A stretch of 46,087 bases of DNA, from assembly GCA_039185015.1 (NCBI GenBank), contig JBCDAU010000043.1, positions 1 to 46,087 on the forward strand. Direction: 5' to 3'. Origin of the DNA: JBCBSZ01 sp039185015 (GTDB lineage: Bacteria; Actinomycetota; Acidimicrobiia; Acidimicrobiales; Poriferisodalaceae). The notes below the pieces were generated by a model. That model ran no database searches. It saw nothing but the letters and a program-made list of their open reading frames with translations, and was not told the origin of the DNA. Made by a program: the position numbers and the translations under genes. Shown one piece after another: positions 30,822-39,733 of this stretch. Each line of letters begins with the position of its first letter. The stretch's first letter is position 1.

Positions 30822-31931
30822 TCAGATGGCGCTGGCGCGATAGCCACGGCGGACGACGGTCTCGATGCCGTCTGCTGCCGGACCGAGGCGTCGGCGCAGC
30901 CGGGCGACGGTGACCTCGACGAGGTGCTCGTCTGACTCCCCGTCGTCCCAGATCCGCCGTAGCAGATCGCGCTTCGAGAGGACGACGCCCGGACGTTCGA
31001 GCAGGGCCTCGAGGATCGCCCGCTCCCGGTCGGTGAGCCATGCGTCCGGCTCGCCATCGATCGCGGCGAGACGTCCCTGCACTCTGACGTTCATGCCGCC
31101 GAGCGTGATCGTCGACGCCCGCCCCGCGAAGTGCTGACCGAGGCAGTGGACCATCGCGCCGAGTCGGTATCGGTCGGGCACGAGCGGATCGGGTAGGCCG
31201 GCGTCGGTGATCGCCGTCGCACAGACCGGTCCGACGCACGCGGGCACGACGTCGCTGGAGAGCGCATCGAGGGTGTCCTCGAGCAGGTCGACGAGCGCGG
31301 CGATCTCCAAGAAGTTCTCGACCGCAGGCTTCGCGGTGAAGGTGATGGCGTCGATGCGGCGATCGACCGTCGCCCGCACGAGCCGCTCGGCGTCGACGGT
31401 CGACTCCGGCAGCGACCAGCGGTAGACCGGGACCCGCGTCACCCGGGCACCGAGCTGCTCGATGGACGTGCACAGGTCGCCGGCACCGGCGCCGTCCAGT
31501 TGGACGGCGATGTGCTCACCGTGCACGCCCCGCTCGACCAGCGCCTTCACCACGTCGGCGTACTTTCCCAACGAGGCCTGGCCGTCGACCTCGAAGCCCG
31601 CGGTCAGGAGCGCGCCGCGGGCCTTGGGGCCGCGGGCGTAGAGCGTCGTGACGTCGAGTAGCTCGTGGAGGGCGTCACCCAACTGCAGTGCGTCGGCAGC
31701 TTCGAACCAGCTCCGGACACCCAGCCCGGTCGTGAGGACGATCGCGTCGGGCGGGTCGTCGATCAGCGTCGCGGTGGCGGCGCCCAACGCCTCCTCGGAG
31801 TCGAGGGGGTGGGTGCGGATGACGGAGCCGTGCACGCACTCGGCGCCCCGACCCGTGAGTAACTTGATCTGCTCTCCCGCCCGCCGGTCAGCGGTGACGC
31901 CGACCGTGAAGCCGGAGAGTGGTGTGCTCAC
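30822..31931 (-). CDS. nnaR: HemD-like/winged-helix nitrate regulator (NnaR type)
   Basis: 369-residue transcription factor: residues 1-260 have the uroporphyrinogen-III synthase fold (FTVGVTADRRAGEQ, TTGLGVRSW, ITFTAKPAVENFL, VACVGPVCATAITDAG-like segments) and the C-terminal 100 an OmpR/PhoB winged helix (LTDRERAILEALLERPGVVLSKRDLLRRIW, LVEVTVARLRRRLG). Streptomyces NnaR has this architecture and co-controls nitrate/nitrite genes with GlnR. Position within the nitrate cluster agrees. Three GTG codons in a row open the frame; 31931 is preferred because a -10-like GAGACT lies six bases before it. A three-half-site box lies upstream. It may retain no HemD catalysis. Confidence 0.88.
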   Translation of the reverse strand: MSTPLSGFTVGVTADRRAGEQIKLLTGRGAECVHGSVIRTHPLDSEEALGAATATLIDDPPDAIVLTTGLGVRSWFEAADALQLGDALHELLDVTTLYARGPKARGALLTAGFEVDGQASLGKYADVVKALVERGVHGEHIAVQLDGAGAGDLCTSIEQLGARVTRVPVYRWSLPESTVDAERLVRATVDRRIDAITFTAKPAVENFLEIAALVDLLEDTLDALSSDVVPACVGPVCATAITDAGLPDPLVPDRYRLGAMVHCLGQHFAGRASTITLGGMNVRVQGRLAAIDGEPDAWLTDRERAILEALLERPGVVLSKRDLLRRIWDDGESDEHLVEVTVARLRRRLGPAADGIETVVRRGYRASAI

Positions 31932-31953
31932 CACCACAGTCTCCGGCCGTCAG

Positions 31954-31980
31954 GTTTCCTGGCGGTTTCCGCAGGCTCAC
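31954..31980 (-). promoter_or_regulatory. GlnR/NnaR-type box upstream of nnaR
   Basis: On the minus strand GTGAG-N6-GAAAC-N6-GAAAC, three half-sites at exact 11-base phasing, ending 22 bases before the GTG at 31931. This is the best match in the window to the GlnR-type consensus and suggests autoregulation or GlnR control. Confidence 0.6.
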
Positions 31981-32008
31981 GATCGCGAGCTGCGGGCGGC
32001 GGCGCGGA

Positions 32009-32428
32009 TCACGCAACGGCCGTCTCGGCCGCGGCGATCATCACGCCGGAGAGCAGGGCGTAGGCGGCGTCCCAGGCTGCCGCGACCTGCTCGGTGAAGG
32101 CGTCGCCGAGGCCCTGCTCGAGCGTCCACAGGAGTGCCTCGCCGACGACGGGGAAGTGCTCCGGCAGCGCTCCGTACCCAGCGTGGCGCTCGCCGAGGCC
32201 CTGCACGACCGGGACGAGAGCATCGAGGTCGGACAGCCCGTTTGCTGCGACGGCGAGGGTGCCCATGAGCTTGCGGCCTTGCTCGGTCAGGTCATCGGCG
32301 AAGAGAGAACGGACGTCTGGAGCGAGCTCGAAGAGGCGGCCGTAGAACAGTGCAGCGGCTTGGTCGGCGATGGGTTGGACGTCGGCGAACGTGGTCTGGA
32401 CGAGCTCGATCTGTCGGTCGGTCAGCAC
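32009..32428 (-). CDS. Single-domain bacterial globin (Hmp/Vgb type)
   Basis: 139-residue haem protein equal to the globin part of flavohaemoglobin without the reductase. Helix B/E region TTFADVQPIADQAAALFYGRLFELAPDVRSLF, then the proximal His in GLGERHAGYGALPEHFPVVGEALL and the H helix AAWDAAYALLSGVMI. GTG at 32428 with GAAGGA upstream; it overlaps the nirD stop by seven bases, so it belongs to the nitrate operon. Probable role: converting nitric oxide formed as a by-product of nitrite reduction to nitrate with O2. A partner reductase is not encoded here. Confidence 0.88.
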   Translation of the reverse strand: MLTDRQIELVQTTFADVQPIADQAAALFYGRLFELAPDVRSLFADDLTEQGRKLMGTLAVAANGLSDLDALVPVVQGLGERHAGYGALPEHFPVVGEALLWTLEQGLGDAFTEQVAAAWDAAYALLSGVMIAAAETAVA

Positions 32429-32820
32429 GGAGGTCCTTCGGGGTTGGCTGATGAGTGGAGGTGCGGGTCGTGGACGACGTGGACGACGTCGTCGGCGACC
32501 TCGACCGGCCAGGTGCGCACCGGGTGATCGGGGTCGTCGAGGCACACGCCGGTCCGGAGGTCGAAGCGCTGCTTGTGGAGCGGCGAGGCGACGGTGGGCA
32601 CGTCGCCGACCGAGCCGACGAGGCCCCGGGCGAGCACCGGCACGCCAGTGAACGGCTCGACGTGGTCGATTGCGTAGATGGCGCCGTCGGAGAGTCGGAA
32701 CACGGCGACCGGCTCGCCCTCGACGAGGGCGGCGACACCCCGGTCCAGTGGCAGGCGGTCGACCGGGGCCACCGCCGTGGCCATCGCCGCGAGGTCAGTG
32801 TCGGTCAGATCGTCGATCAT
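32422..32820 (-). CDS. nirD: Nitrite reductase (NADH), small subunit
   Basis: 132-residue Rieske-fold partner of NirB, needed for assembly or activity of the cytoplasmic siroheme nitrite reductase. The fold shows as GVAALVEGEPVAVFRLSDGAIYAIDHVEPFTG and the SPLHKQRFDLRTGVCLDDP stretch where a true Rieske protein would have Cys-x-His; the ligands are missing, as in the E. coli-type NirD, so no [2Fe-2S] cluster is expected. ATG at 32820 overlaps the nirB stop (ATGA). Confidence 0.93.
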   Translation of the reverse strand: MIDDLTDTDLAAMATAVAPVDRLPLDRGVAALVEGEPVAVFRLSDGAIYAIDHVEPFTGVPVLARGLVGSVGDVPTVASPLHKQRFDLRTGVCLDDPDHPVRTWPVEVADDVVHVVHDPHLHSSANPEGPPC

Positions 32821-35294
32821 CCGGGCACCTTCTGGCCCCGCTCGGTGATCCACACCGGCGTCGATCGCTCGTCAGGGGCGTTCACGAACTCGACGAAGTG
32901 GGAGAGTCGCTCCGGATCGGCGAGAGTGGCCTTCCACTCGCACTCGTAGGTCTGCACGTGTCGGTCCATGTCCGCCTCCAGTTCGCCGGCGATGCCCAGG
33001 ACGTCGTCGAACACGACGTCGCTGACGTGGTCGATGCCGCCGTCGAGTGAGTCCAACCAGACCGACGTGCGCTGCAGTCGGTCGGCGGTCCGGATGTAGA
33101 ACATGAGGAACCGGTCGATGGCCTGGACCAACTGGTCGTCCTCGAGGTCGGTGGCGAGCAGGTCGGCGTGCCGGGGCGAACGGCCGCCGTTGCCGCAGAC
33201 GTACAGGTTCCAGCCGCTCTCGGTGGCGACGACGCCGACGTCCTTCGCCTGGGCCTCCGCACACTCCCGTGTGCAGCCGGATACGCCCATCTTCACCTTG
33301 TGGGGCGCTCGGAGGCCTCGGTAGCGCTCCTCGAGGAGGATCGCCATGCCGACCGAGTCCTGGACGCCGTATCGGCACCAGGTCGACCCGACGCACGACT
33401 TCACGGTCCGCAGTGCCTTGCCGTAGGCGTGGCCCGACTCCATCCCGGCGTCGATGACCTGCTGCCAGATGAGCGGGAGATCCGAGAGCTGTGCGCCGAG
33501 CAGGTCGATGCGCTGGCCGCCGGTGATCTTCGTGTAGAGCCCGAAGTCCTTCGCTATCTGACCGAGGGCGATCAGCTGGTCCGGGGTGATCTCCCCACCA
33601 GGCACGCGAGGCACTACCGAGTACGTGCCGTTGCGCTGCATGTTGGCGAGGTGGTGGTCGTTGGTGTCCTGGAGCGCGGCCTGGTCGCCGTCGAGGACGT
33701 AGCCGTTGCTCAGCGAGGCGAGGATCGAGGCGACCGTTGGGCGGCAGATCTCGCAGCCCCGGCCGGTGCCGTGCGCCTCGAGGACCTCCGCCCACGTGCG
33801 ATGGCCGCGGAAGCGGATGAGCGCGAAGAGCTCCTGGCGGCTGTGGTCGAAGTGCTCGCACAGGGCGCTGGAGACGGCGACGCCGAGCGAGGTCAGCTCC
33901 GTCTTGAGCAGTGCGCCGAGCGCCGGGACGCAGCCGCCGCAACTCGTGCCGGCGTTGGTGCACGCCTTCAGGTCGCCGACCGTGCCGGCGCCGTCGGCGA
34001 CGGCCTCCCGGATGATGCCGACCGACACGGCGTTGCACGAACACAGGAGCGCGTTGTCGGGCAGCTCGCCGTCGGCGGGCGGGCGGACCGTGGCGGGCAG
34101 CACGTATGCCGGTAGCTCAGCGGGCTGGTCGACATCGCCCAGGGTCACCGCGCGGAGCAGCTCGTAGCCGGATGCGTCGCCGACCAGGGTGCCGCCGAGG
34201 AGACGTCCGGTCGCGGCATCGAGGGCCAGGCGTCGGAAGATCCGGTTGACGGGGTCGTGGTACACGACCTCGTCGATGTCGTCGCCGTCGGCGGTGCTCG
34301 CTCCGAAGGAGGCGACGTCGACGCCGAGGAGCTTCAGCTTGGTCGACAGGTCGTTGCCTTCGTAGCGCTCGTCGCCCCCGCTGAGCCGGGCGACGAGGAT
34401 GTCGACCATCGCGTAGCCGGGAGCGACGAGTCCATAGCAGCGGCCTCTGTGGGCGGCGACCTCGCCGACGGCCCACACGTTGGGCGCCGAGGTCGCGAGC
34501 GTGTCGTCGACGAGCACGCCGCCGCGATCGCCGATCTCCAGACCGGCCTCGCGGGCGAGCTGGTCGCGGGGTCGCACGCCGGCGGAGAAGACGACGACGT
34601 CGGCGGGGAGCACCGCTCCATCGGCGAGGTGGAGCGCCGCGACCGAGCCGTCCTCGCCGGGGGCGAAGCGCTCGGAGGTGACATCGCAGTGGAGGTGCAC
34701 CCCGAGCAAGTCGACCCAGCGGGCGAGCATCCGACCGCCGCCCTCTCCGAGCTGTTGCGGCATCGGGTAGGGCGCCATCTCGACGACGTGGGTGTCCAGG
34801 CCGAGCGCCCGCAGGGCGTTGGCGGCCTCCAGGCCGAGCAGGCCACCGCCGACGACGATCCCGCTGGTGCGTCCCTCGGCCCGCTCTCTGATGGCAGCGA
34901 GATCGTCGAGCGTTCGGTACACGAAGCACCCCGGGAGGTCGTGACCGGGGATCGGCGGGACGAAGGGGGAAGACCCGGTCGCCAGGACCAGCTCGTGGTA
35001 GTCGTGGACGGTGTCGTCATCGAGGGTGACGGTGCGGCGGTCGATGTCGATGGCGTCGACGCGGCGACCGAGGAGGTACTCCGCCCGCTTGTCGGCCAGC
35101 ACGTCCGGACCGCACAGGCTCAGCTCGTCTTCGGTTCGTCCCTCGAACCAGCTGGACAGGGCGACACGGTCGTAGGCGGGGCGGGTCTCTTCGCCCACCA
35201 CGACGATGTCGAACAGATCGGTGGCGAGCGCCCGGTCGACCAGGCGCTGGCCCACCATGCCGTTGCCGGCGACCAGCAGCTTCCTACGCCGCAC
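32817..35294 (-). CDS. nirB: Nitrite reductase (NADH), large subunit
   Basis: Reduces nitrite to ammonium with six electrons from NADH in the cytoplasm. 825 aa. Domains in order: FAD (GNGMVGQRLVDRAL, residues 9-22) and NAD binding (GIVVGGGLLGLEAANALRALG), a BFD-like [2Fe-2S] domain with CSCNAVS and CGGC (about 405-460), and the siroheme/[4Fe-4S] domain with SCVGSTWCRYG and GVSGCTRECAEA, the C-x5-C and C-x3-C ligands. GTG at 35294 overlaps the end of the ABC ATPase gene by 11 bases. Siroheme is supplied by cysG in the same cluster. Confidence 0.96.
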   Translation of the reverse strand: MRRRKLLVAGNGMVGQRLVDRALATDLFDIVVVGEETRPAYDRVALSSWFEGRTEDELSLCGPDVLADKRAEYLLGRRVDAIDIDRRTVTLDDDTVHDYHELVLATGSSPFVPPIPGHDLPGCFVYRTLDDLAAIRERAEGRTSGIVVGGGLLGLEAANALRALGLDTHVVEMAPYPMPQQLGEGGGRMLARWVDLLGVHLHCDVTSERFAPGEDGSVAALHLADGAVLPADVVVFSAGVRPRDQLAREAGLEIGDRGGVLVDDTLATSAPNVWAVGEVAAHRGRCYGLVAPGYAMVDILVARLSGGDERYEGNDLSTKLKLLGVDVASFGASTADGDDIDEVVYHDPVNRIFRRLALDAATGRLLGGTLVGDASGYELLRAVTLGDVDQPAELPAYVLPATVRPPADGELPDNALLCSCNAVSVGIIREAVADGAGTVGDLKACTNAGTSCGGCVPALGALLKTELTSLGVAVSSALCEHFDHSRQELFALIRFRGHRTWAEVLEAHGTGRGCEICRPTVASILASLSNGYVLDGDQAALQDTNDHHLANMQRNGTYSVVPRVPGGEITPDQLIALGQIAKDFGLYTKITGGQRIDLLGAQLSDLPLIWQQVIDAGMESGHAYGKALRTVKSCVGSTWCRYGVQDSVGMAILLEERYRGLRAPHKVKMGVSGCTRECAEAQAKDVGVVATESGWNLYVCGNGGRSPRHADLLATDLEDDQLVQAIDRFLMFYIRTADRLQRTSVWLDSLDGGIDHVSDVVFDDVLGIAGELEADMDRHVQTYECEWKATLADPERLSHFVEFVNAPDERSTPVWITERGQKVPG

Positions 35295-37026
35295 TCGACG
35301 CGTTCCCGTGCTCGTACTCCTCGAGGAACTCGAGCACCTGTTCCCGGTACCCGTAGAACTTCGGGTCGTCGAGGAGCTGCTTCCGGTCTCGCGGTCGGGG
35401 CAGATCGACCTCGAGGACGCTGCCGATTCGAGCGTTGGGCCCGTTGGTCATCATGATCACCCGGTCGGCGAGGAGGATGGCCTCGTCGACGTCGTGGGTC
35501 ACGCAGATCGTCGTCACCTGGGTGCGGTTCCACACCTCGACGAGAACGTCCTGGAGGTCCCATCGGGTGAGGCTGTCGAGCATGCCGAAGGGCTCGTCGA
35601 GCAGCAGCAGCTTCGGGGAGAGGGCAAAGGCCCGAGCGAGGCCGACCCGCTGCTTCATGCCGTTCGACAGGTCACCGGCCCGCTTCTCCATCGCATCGCC
35701 AAGGCCGACCCGCCGGAGGTAGTACTCGACGATCTCCTTGCGCTCCCTGCGGGATGCGTGTGGATAGACCCGCTCGACGCCGAGCGCGACGTTGTCGCGC
35801 GCCGTGAGCCACGGGAACAGCGACGGTGCCTGGAAGACGACCGCCTTGTCGGGCCCGGCGTGGTGAACCTCGCGGTCGTCGAGCGTGATCTTCCCGCCGG
35901 TGATCTCGTTGAGTCCGGCTGCCATCGTGAGCGCCGTCGACTTCCCGCAGCCCGAGTGTCCGATGAGTGACACGAACTCGCCCTTCTTGAGGGAGAGGTC
36001 GATGTCCTCGATGACCGTGAGCGGCCCGTCCGGGGTCGGGTAGATCTTCGTGAGCTTCGAGAACGAGAGGTAGCCCTCGGCGGTGTCCGACGCCGCCACC
36101 TCGGTGTAGGCCTCGGGCGGTTCGAGATCGGCCGGAGCCACGTCGGGGAGACTGACCTCGACCGGACCCTCGGGCGTCGCCTCCATGGTGACGAGGTCCG
36201 GGTCGACGCCGAGCTCGGCGAGGAAGGTCACGATCTCGTTCCGCAGCCCCATGAACCGCAGGTCGTGCTGCAGCTCGGTGCGATCGCGGGGGCGGTCGAT
36301 GTCGACGTCGAAGAAGCGGGCGATGCCGGCCTCGGGGCCACGTTCGAGCACGGCGACCTTGTCGGCGAGCAGGAGTGCCTCATCGACGTCGTTGGTGACG
36401 AGCAGCACGGTCGTCTTCTCGTGGGCGCGGATGGCATCGATCTCGTCCTGGAGCTTGGACCGGGTGAGCGCGTCGAGCGCCGACAGCGGCTCGTCCATGA
36501 GCAGGATGTGGGGCTTGCCGGCCAGGGCACGGGCGAGGGCGGTGCGCTGCCGCATCCCGCCGGAGAGCTGCGCCATTCGCCGGTCCGTGGCGTGGCTGAG
36601 GCCGACGAGCTCGATGGTCGAGGCGATGAGCTCGTTGCGCTCGGCCCGGGACCTCGTCGAGTGCACGGCGTCGACCGACAGCTTGACGTTGTCCCAGACC
36701 GACAGCCACGGGGGCAGCGAGTAGGACTGGAAGACGACACCGCGGTCGCGGCCGGGGCCGTCGATCGGCGCCCCGTCGATGGTGATCTCGCCGCCATCGA
36801 TCGGCACGAGGCCGGCGATGGCCGAGACGAGGGTCGTCTTTCCCGAGCCCGAGAAGCCGAGGACGGCGACCAGCTCGCCTTCGGCGACCGTCAGGTCGAC
36901 GCCGGAGAGGACGTCGCTCCGGTTGCCGTTGGAGTCGACGTAGCTCTTCGACAGGTTGCGCACACGGAGCAGTGGCTCGACGGTGTCGACGGCGCCGGGG
37001 CCCGGTGCGCTGACTGCCACGGTCAT
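35284..37026 (-). CDS. nrtD: Nitrate ABC transporter ATP-binding protein with two fused ATPase domains
   Basis: 580 residues with two complete ATP-binding cassettes. The first (about 20-240) has Walker A GFSGSGKTT, signature LSGGMRQR and Walker B ILLMDEPLSALD; the second (about 320-560) has GHSGCGKST, LSNGMKQR and LLLLDEPFGMLD. Both resemble NrtD-type ATPases. In cyanobacteria nitrate uptake uses separate NrtC and NrtD; here one chain supplies both halves, without the NrtA-like sensor domain of NrtC. The linker between them (about 240-320) is acidic. ATG at 37026 overlaps the permease stop (ATGA). Confidence 0.92.
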   Translation of the reverse strand: MTVAVSAPGPGAVDTVEPLLRVRNLSKSYVDSNGNRSDVLSGVDLTVAEGELVAVLGFSGSGKTTLVSAIAGLVPIDGGEITIDGAPIDGPGRDRGVVFQSYSLPPWLSVWDNVKLSVDAVHSTRSRAERNELIASTIELVGLSHATDRRMAQLSGGMRQRTALARALAGKPHILLMDEPLSALDALTRSKLQDEIDAIRAHEKTTVLLVTNDVDEALLLADKVAVLERGPEAGIARFFDVDIDRPRDRTELQHDLRFMGLRNEIVTFLAELGVDPDLVTMEATPEGPVEVSLPDVAPADLEPPEAYTEVAASDTAEGYLSFSKLTKIYPTPDGPLTVIEDIDLSLKKGEFVSLIGHSGCGKSTALTMAAGLNEITGGKITLDDREVHHAGPDKAVVFQAPSLFPWLTARDNVALGVERVYPHASRRERKEIVEYYLRRVGLGDAMEKRAGDLSNGMKQRVGLARAFALSPKLLLLDEPFGMLDSLTRWDLQDVLVEVWNRTQVTTICVTHDVDEAILLADRVIMMTNGPNARIGSVLEVDLPRPRDRKQLLDDPKFYGYREQVLEFLEEYEHGNASSAA

Positions 37027-38108
37027 GCTGCGGCCCAGCGGCGGCTCACGATGCCCTCGAGCATCGCCATCATCCGGTCGAGGAGGAAGCCGATGATGCC
37101 GATGATGATGACGGCGAACATGATGCGGCTCATCGACTGGCTCGAGCCGTTCTGGAACTCGTCCCAGACGAACTTCCCGAGGCCGGGATTCTGGGCGAGC
37201 ATCTCGGCGGCGATCAGCACCATCCAGCCCACGCCGAGCGACAGCCGCATGCCGGTGAAGATGTAGGGCAGCGCCGACGGCAGCACGATCTTGCGGAGCC
37301 GGGTGAACCAACCGAGTCGGAGCACGTCGGCGACGTTGATGAGGTCGTTCGGCACCGACGACGCACCGACCGAGGTGTTGATCAGCGTCGGCCACAGCGA
37401 ACAGAGCGTCACAACCAGAGCGGAGATGATGAACGCCTTCGGCAGCAGTGGATCGGGCGACGTGATGGCCGCTGAGATGATCACCGTCACGATCGGGAGC
37501 CAGGCCAGTGGGCTGACCGGGCGGAAGATCTGCACGAGCGGGTTGATGGCGCCGTTGAAGGTCTTCGACAGGCCGCTAAGTAGGCCGATCGGGACGGCGA
37601 TGAAGGTGCCGATCGCGAAGCCCAGCATCACCGTGCGGAGGCTCGTCCAGATCTGGTCGACGAAGGTGACAGGGCCGTTGAAGACGAAGTTCTGCGGCGG
37701 CAGCCCGTCGGCGACTCGCTGGACGTTGGTGGCCTCCTGCGCGGCGTAGAACGCCTGCTCTTCCTCGCGGGAGGCGAGGAAGGCGTCCCAGAGGCCGACA
37801 CCGGCGTCCCACACCTCACCGGGCCCCGGCAGGGTGCCGAGCGATGTGTCGATTCGCGCCGCGAAGATCGCCCACAGCACGATGAACCCGCCGATGCCGA
37901 GCACCGGCGGCACGAGGCTGCCGGCGAACGCGCGGAGCCGGGCCGGGGTGACCTGCCGGGCGAACCAGCTCGGCGCCGCCGCCTCCTCGACGGTGTCGGG
38001 CGTCGGGTCCGCGTCGGGGAGGACCCGCAGGCCGTCCTCGGCCCGTGCCGCGATCCCTGGCGGAGCTGCGGCGCCGGCCGCCGTCGGCGGCGTCGTCACG
38101 TCGGTCAT
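37023..38108 (-). CDS. nrtB: Nitrate ABC transporter permease
   Basis: 361-residue inner-membrane permease of the NrtB/SsuC group. After a cytoplasmic N-terminus of about 70 residues come six or seven membrane helices; the EAA loop that docks the ATPase reads DVLRLGWFTRLRKIVLPSALPYIFTGMRLSLGVGW. One longer extracytoplasmic insertion between the first two helices (about 100-155, DAFLASREEEQAFYAAQEATN) is seen in NrtB proteins of actinobacteria. Starts two bases after the nrtA stop. Confidence 0.92.
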   Translation of the reverse strand: MTDVTTPPTAAGAAAPPGIAARAEDGLRVLPDADPTPDTVEEAAAPSWFARQVTPARLRAFAGSLVPPVLGIGGFIVLWAIFAARIDTSLGTLPGPGEVWDAGVGLWDAFLASREEEQAFYAAQEATNVQRVADGLPPQNFVFNGPVTFVDQIWTSLRTVMLGFAIGTFIAVPIGLLSGLSKTFNGAINPLVQIFRPVSPLAWLPIVTVIISAAITSPDPLLPKAFIISALVVTLCSLWPTLINTSVGASSVPNDLINVADVLRLGWFTRLRKIVLPSALPYIFTGMRLSLGVGWMVLIAAEMLAQNPGLGKFVWDEFQNGSSQSMSRIMFAVIIIGIIGFLLDRMMAMLEGIVSRRWAAA

Positions 38109-38110
38109 GG

Positions 38111-39610
38111 TCAACCCTCCACGCCGGACGCAGACACCGTCTGGCCAGCCTTGAGTCCGATGGGCAGAGATTCGAGGTAGGCGTTCGGCTGCGAGCCGTC
38201 GAAGACGATCCCGTCGATGAAGTCGTCCTGCGGGCCGCGGAAGCCGTCGGTGTCGGGCAGGTCGGCGTCCTCGATGACGCCCTCGTCGACGAGCGATGTC
38301 GCAGCCGCCATGTAGAGGTCGGGCCGGTAGACGTTGTTGGCGGTCTCGACGTACCACTCATCGGTCTGGTCGACGTCGATCTGGCCCCACCGACGCATCT
38401 GGGTCAGGTACCAGATCGCATCCGAGTAGAAGGGGTAGCCGGCGAAGTCCCGGAAGAAGATGTTGAAGTCCGGGGCGGGGCGGGTGTCGCCCTGCTCGAA
38501 GGTGAACACGCCGGTCATCGAGGCGGCGATCACCTCGAAGTCAGCGCCCACGTACTCGGGCTGCGAGAGGATCTGGACCGCCGCCTCACGGTTGGCGTTG
38601 TCGTTGGCGTCAAGCCACTGCTGGGCCTTGATGATCGCCCGCAGCATGGCGTTGGTGGTGCCCGGGTTCTGGGCGGCGAAGTCCTCCCTGAGGCCGAAGA
38701 CCTTCTCGGGGTTGAGGGTCTGGACGTGCTGGTCGGTGGCGATCGGCACGCCGATGCCGAGGTTCACCGCCTGCTGGTTCCACGGCTCGCCGACGCAGTA
38801 GCCGTCGATCGTGCCCGCCTCCATCGTCGCCGGCATCTGCGGCGGTGGCGTGACCGACAACGGAACCTCGGCGGCCACTTCGCCGACGGCGTCGCCGCCG
38901 GCGATGTAGTAGCCGGGGGAGATGCCGCCCGCGGCGAGCCAGTACCGGAGCTCGTAGTTGTGGGTCGACACGGGGAAGACCATTCCCATGTTGAACTGCT
39001 TGCCCGCGGTGGCGAACTGCTCGATCACCGGGCGCAGCACCTCAGCCGAGATGGGATGGATCGGAGTGCCGTCCGCGTTCTCGGGGAGGCTCGGTCGGAT
39101 GATGTCCCACACCTCGTTGGACACCGTGATGCCATTGCCGTTGAGGTCGAGGCTGAGGGGAGCGATGAGCGGTGCTGCCGTGCCGTAGCCGATCGTCGCA
39201 GCGAGCGGCTGCCCGGCGAGCATGTGGGCGCCGTCGAGCTGGCCGCCGATGACCCCGTCGAGCAGCACCTTCCAGTTCGCCTGGGCCTCGAGGGTGACGT
39301 TGAGGCCCTCCTCGGCGAAGTAGCCGTTCTCGAGCGCGATGGCGAGGGGCGCCATGTCGGTGAGCTTGATGAAGCCGAGGGTGAGGTTGGGCTTCTCGAC
39401 AGCCAGCGCCGCGCCCGAGGCGGCCGCCGCCGGGGTGGACGTGGCACCGGTGCCCGCGCCGGCGACCGAGGAGCTCGAGCCCCCACCGCCGCAGGCCGAC
39501 AGCAGCGCGCCACCGGCCGTCGCTGCGCCGAGTCCGAGGAGGAACCGGCGACGGGTGACCTGGGGTCGGGGGGTCAAAGGGCCCTGGACAGGACGGGGAG
39601 TGTCGTTCAC
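38111..39610 (-). CDS. nrtA: Nitrate-binding lipoprotein of the ABC transporter
   Basis: 499-residue extracytoplasmic solute-binding protein. The N-terminus is a twin-arginine lipoprotein signal: TRRRFLLGLG, then lipobox LSAC (Cys40). The mature domain has the NrtA layout, LTLGFIKLTDMAPLAIALENGYFAEEGLNV, DGAHMLAGQPLAA, YCVGEPWNQQAV, YLTQMRRWGQID. Nitrate is the most likely ligand because the operon continues with nirBD, though bicarbonate-type CmpA relatives look similar. First gene of a six-gene operon; the presumed regulatory box lies just upstream. Start GTG. Confidence 0.92.
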   Translation of the reverse strand: MNDTPRPVQGPLTPRPQVTRRRFLLGLGAATAGGALLSACGGGGSSSSVAGAGTGATSTPAAAASGAALAVEKPNLTLGFIKLTDMAPLAIALENGYFAEEGLNVTLEAQANWKVLLDGVIGGQLDGAHMLAGQPLAATIGYGTAAPLIAPLSLDLNGNGITVSNEVWDIIRPSLPENADGTPIHPISAEVLRPVIEQFATAGKQFNMGMVFPVSTHNYELRYWLAAGGISPGYYIAGGDAVGEVAAEVPLSVTPPPQMPATMEAGTIDGYCVGEPWNQQAVNLGIGVPIATDQHVQTLNPEKVFGLREDFAAQNPGTTNAMLRAIIKAQQWLDANDNANREAAVQILSQPEYVGADFEVIAASMTGVFTFEQGDTRPAPDFNIFFRDFAGYPFYSDAIWYLTQMRRWGQIDVDQTDEWYVETANNVYRPDLYMAAATSLVDEGVIEDADLPDTDGFRGPQDDFIDGIVFDGSQPNAYLESLPIGLKAGQTVSASGVEG

Positions 39611-39633
39611 GGAGGTGGATGGAAGTCCCCGCC

Positions 39634-39661
39634 GTTTTCCCTACGGTTACCCGACCGTGAC
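39634..39661 (-). promoter_or_regulatory. GlnR/NnaR-type box upstream of nrtA
   Basis: On the minus strand GTCAC-N6-GTAAC-N6-GAAAAC, half-sites phased by 11 bases; the box ends 23 bases before the nrtA GTG. It is close to the GTnAC-N6-GAAAC consensus except for one extra A. Confidence 0.55.
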
Positions 39662-39733
39662 GTCGTCGGGTCGTCTGTCGCATGCCGGTCGCGGCCGACT
39701 GGTGAGTGTCCTCACATCGGTCCGAGGGGCGTG

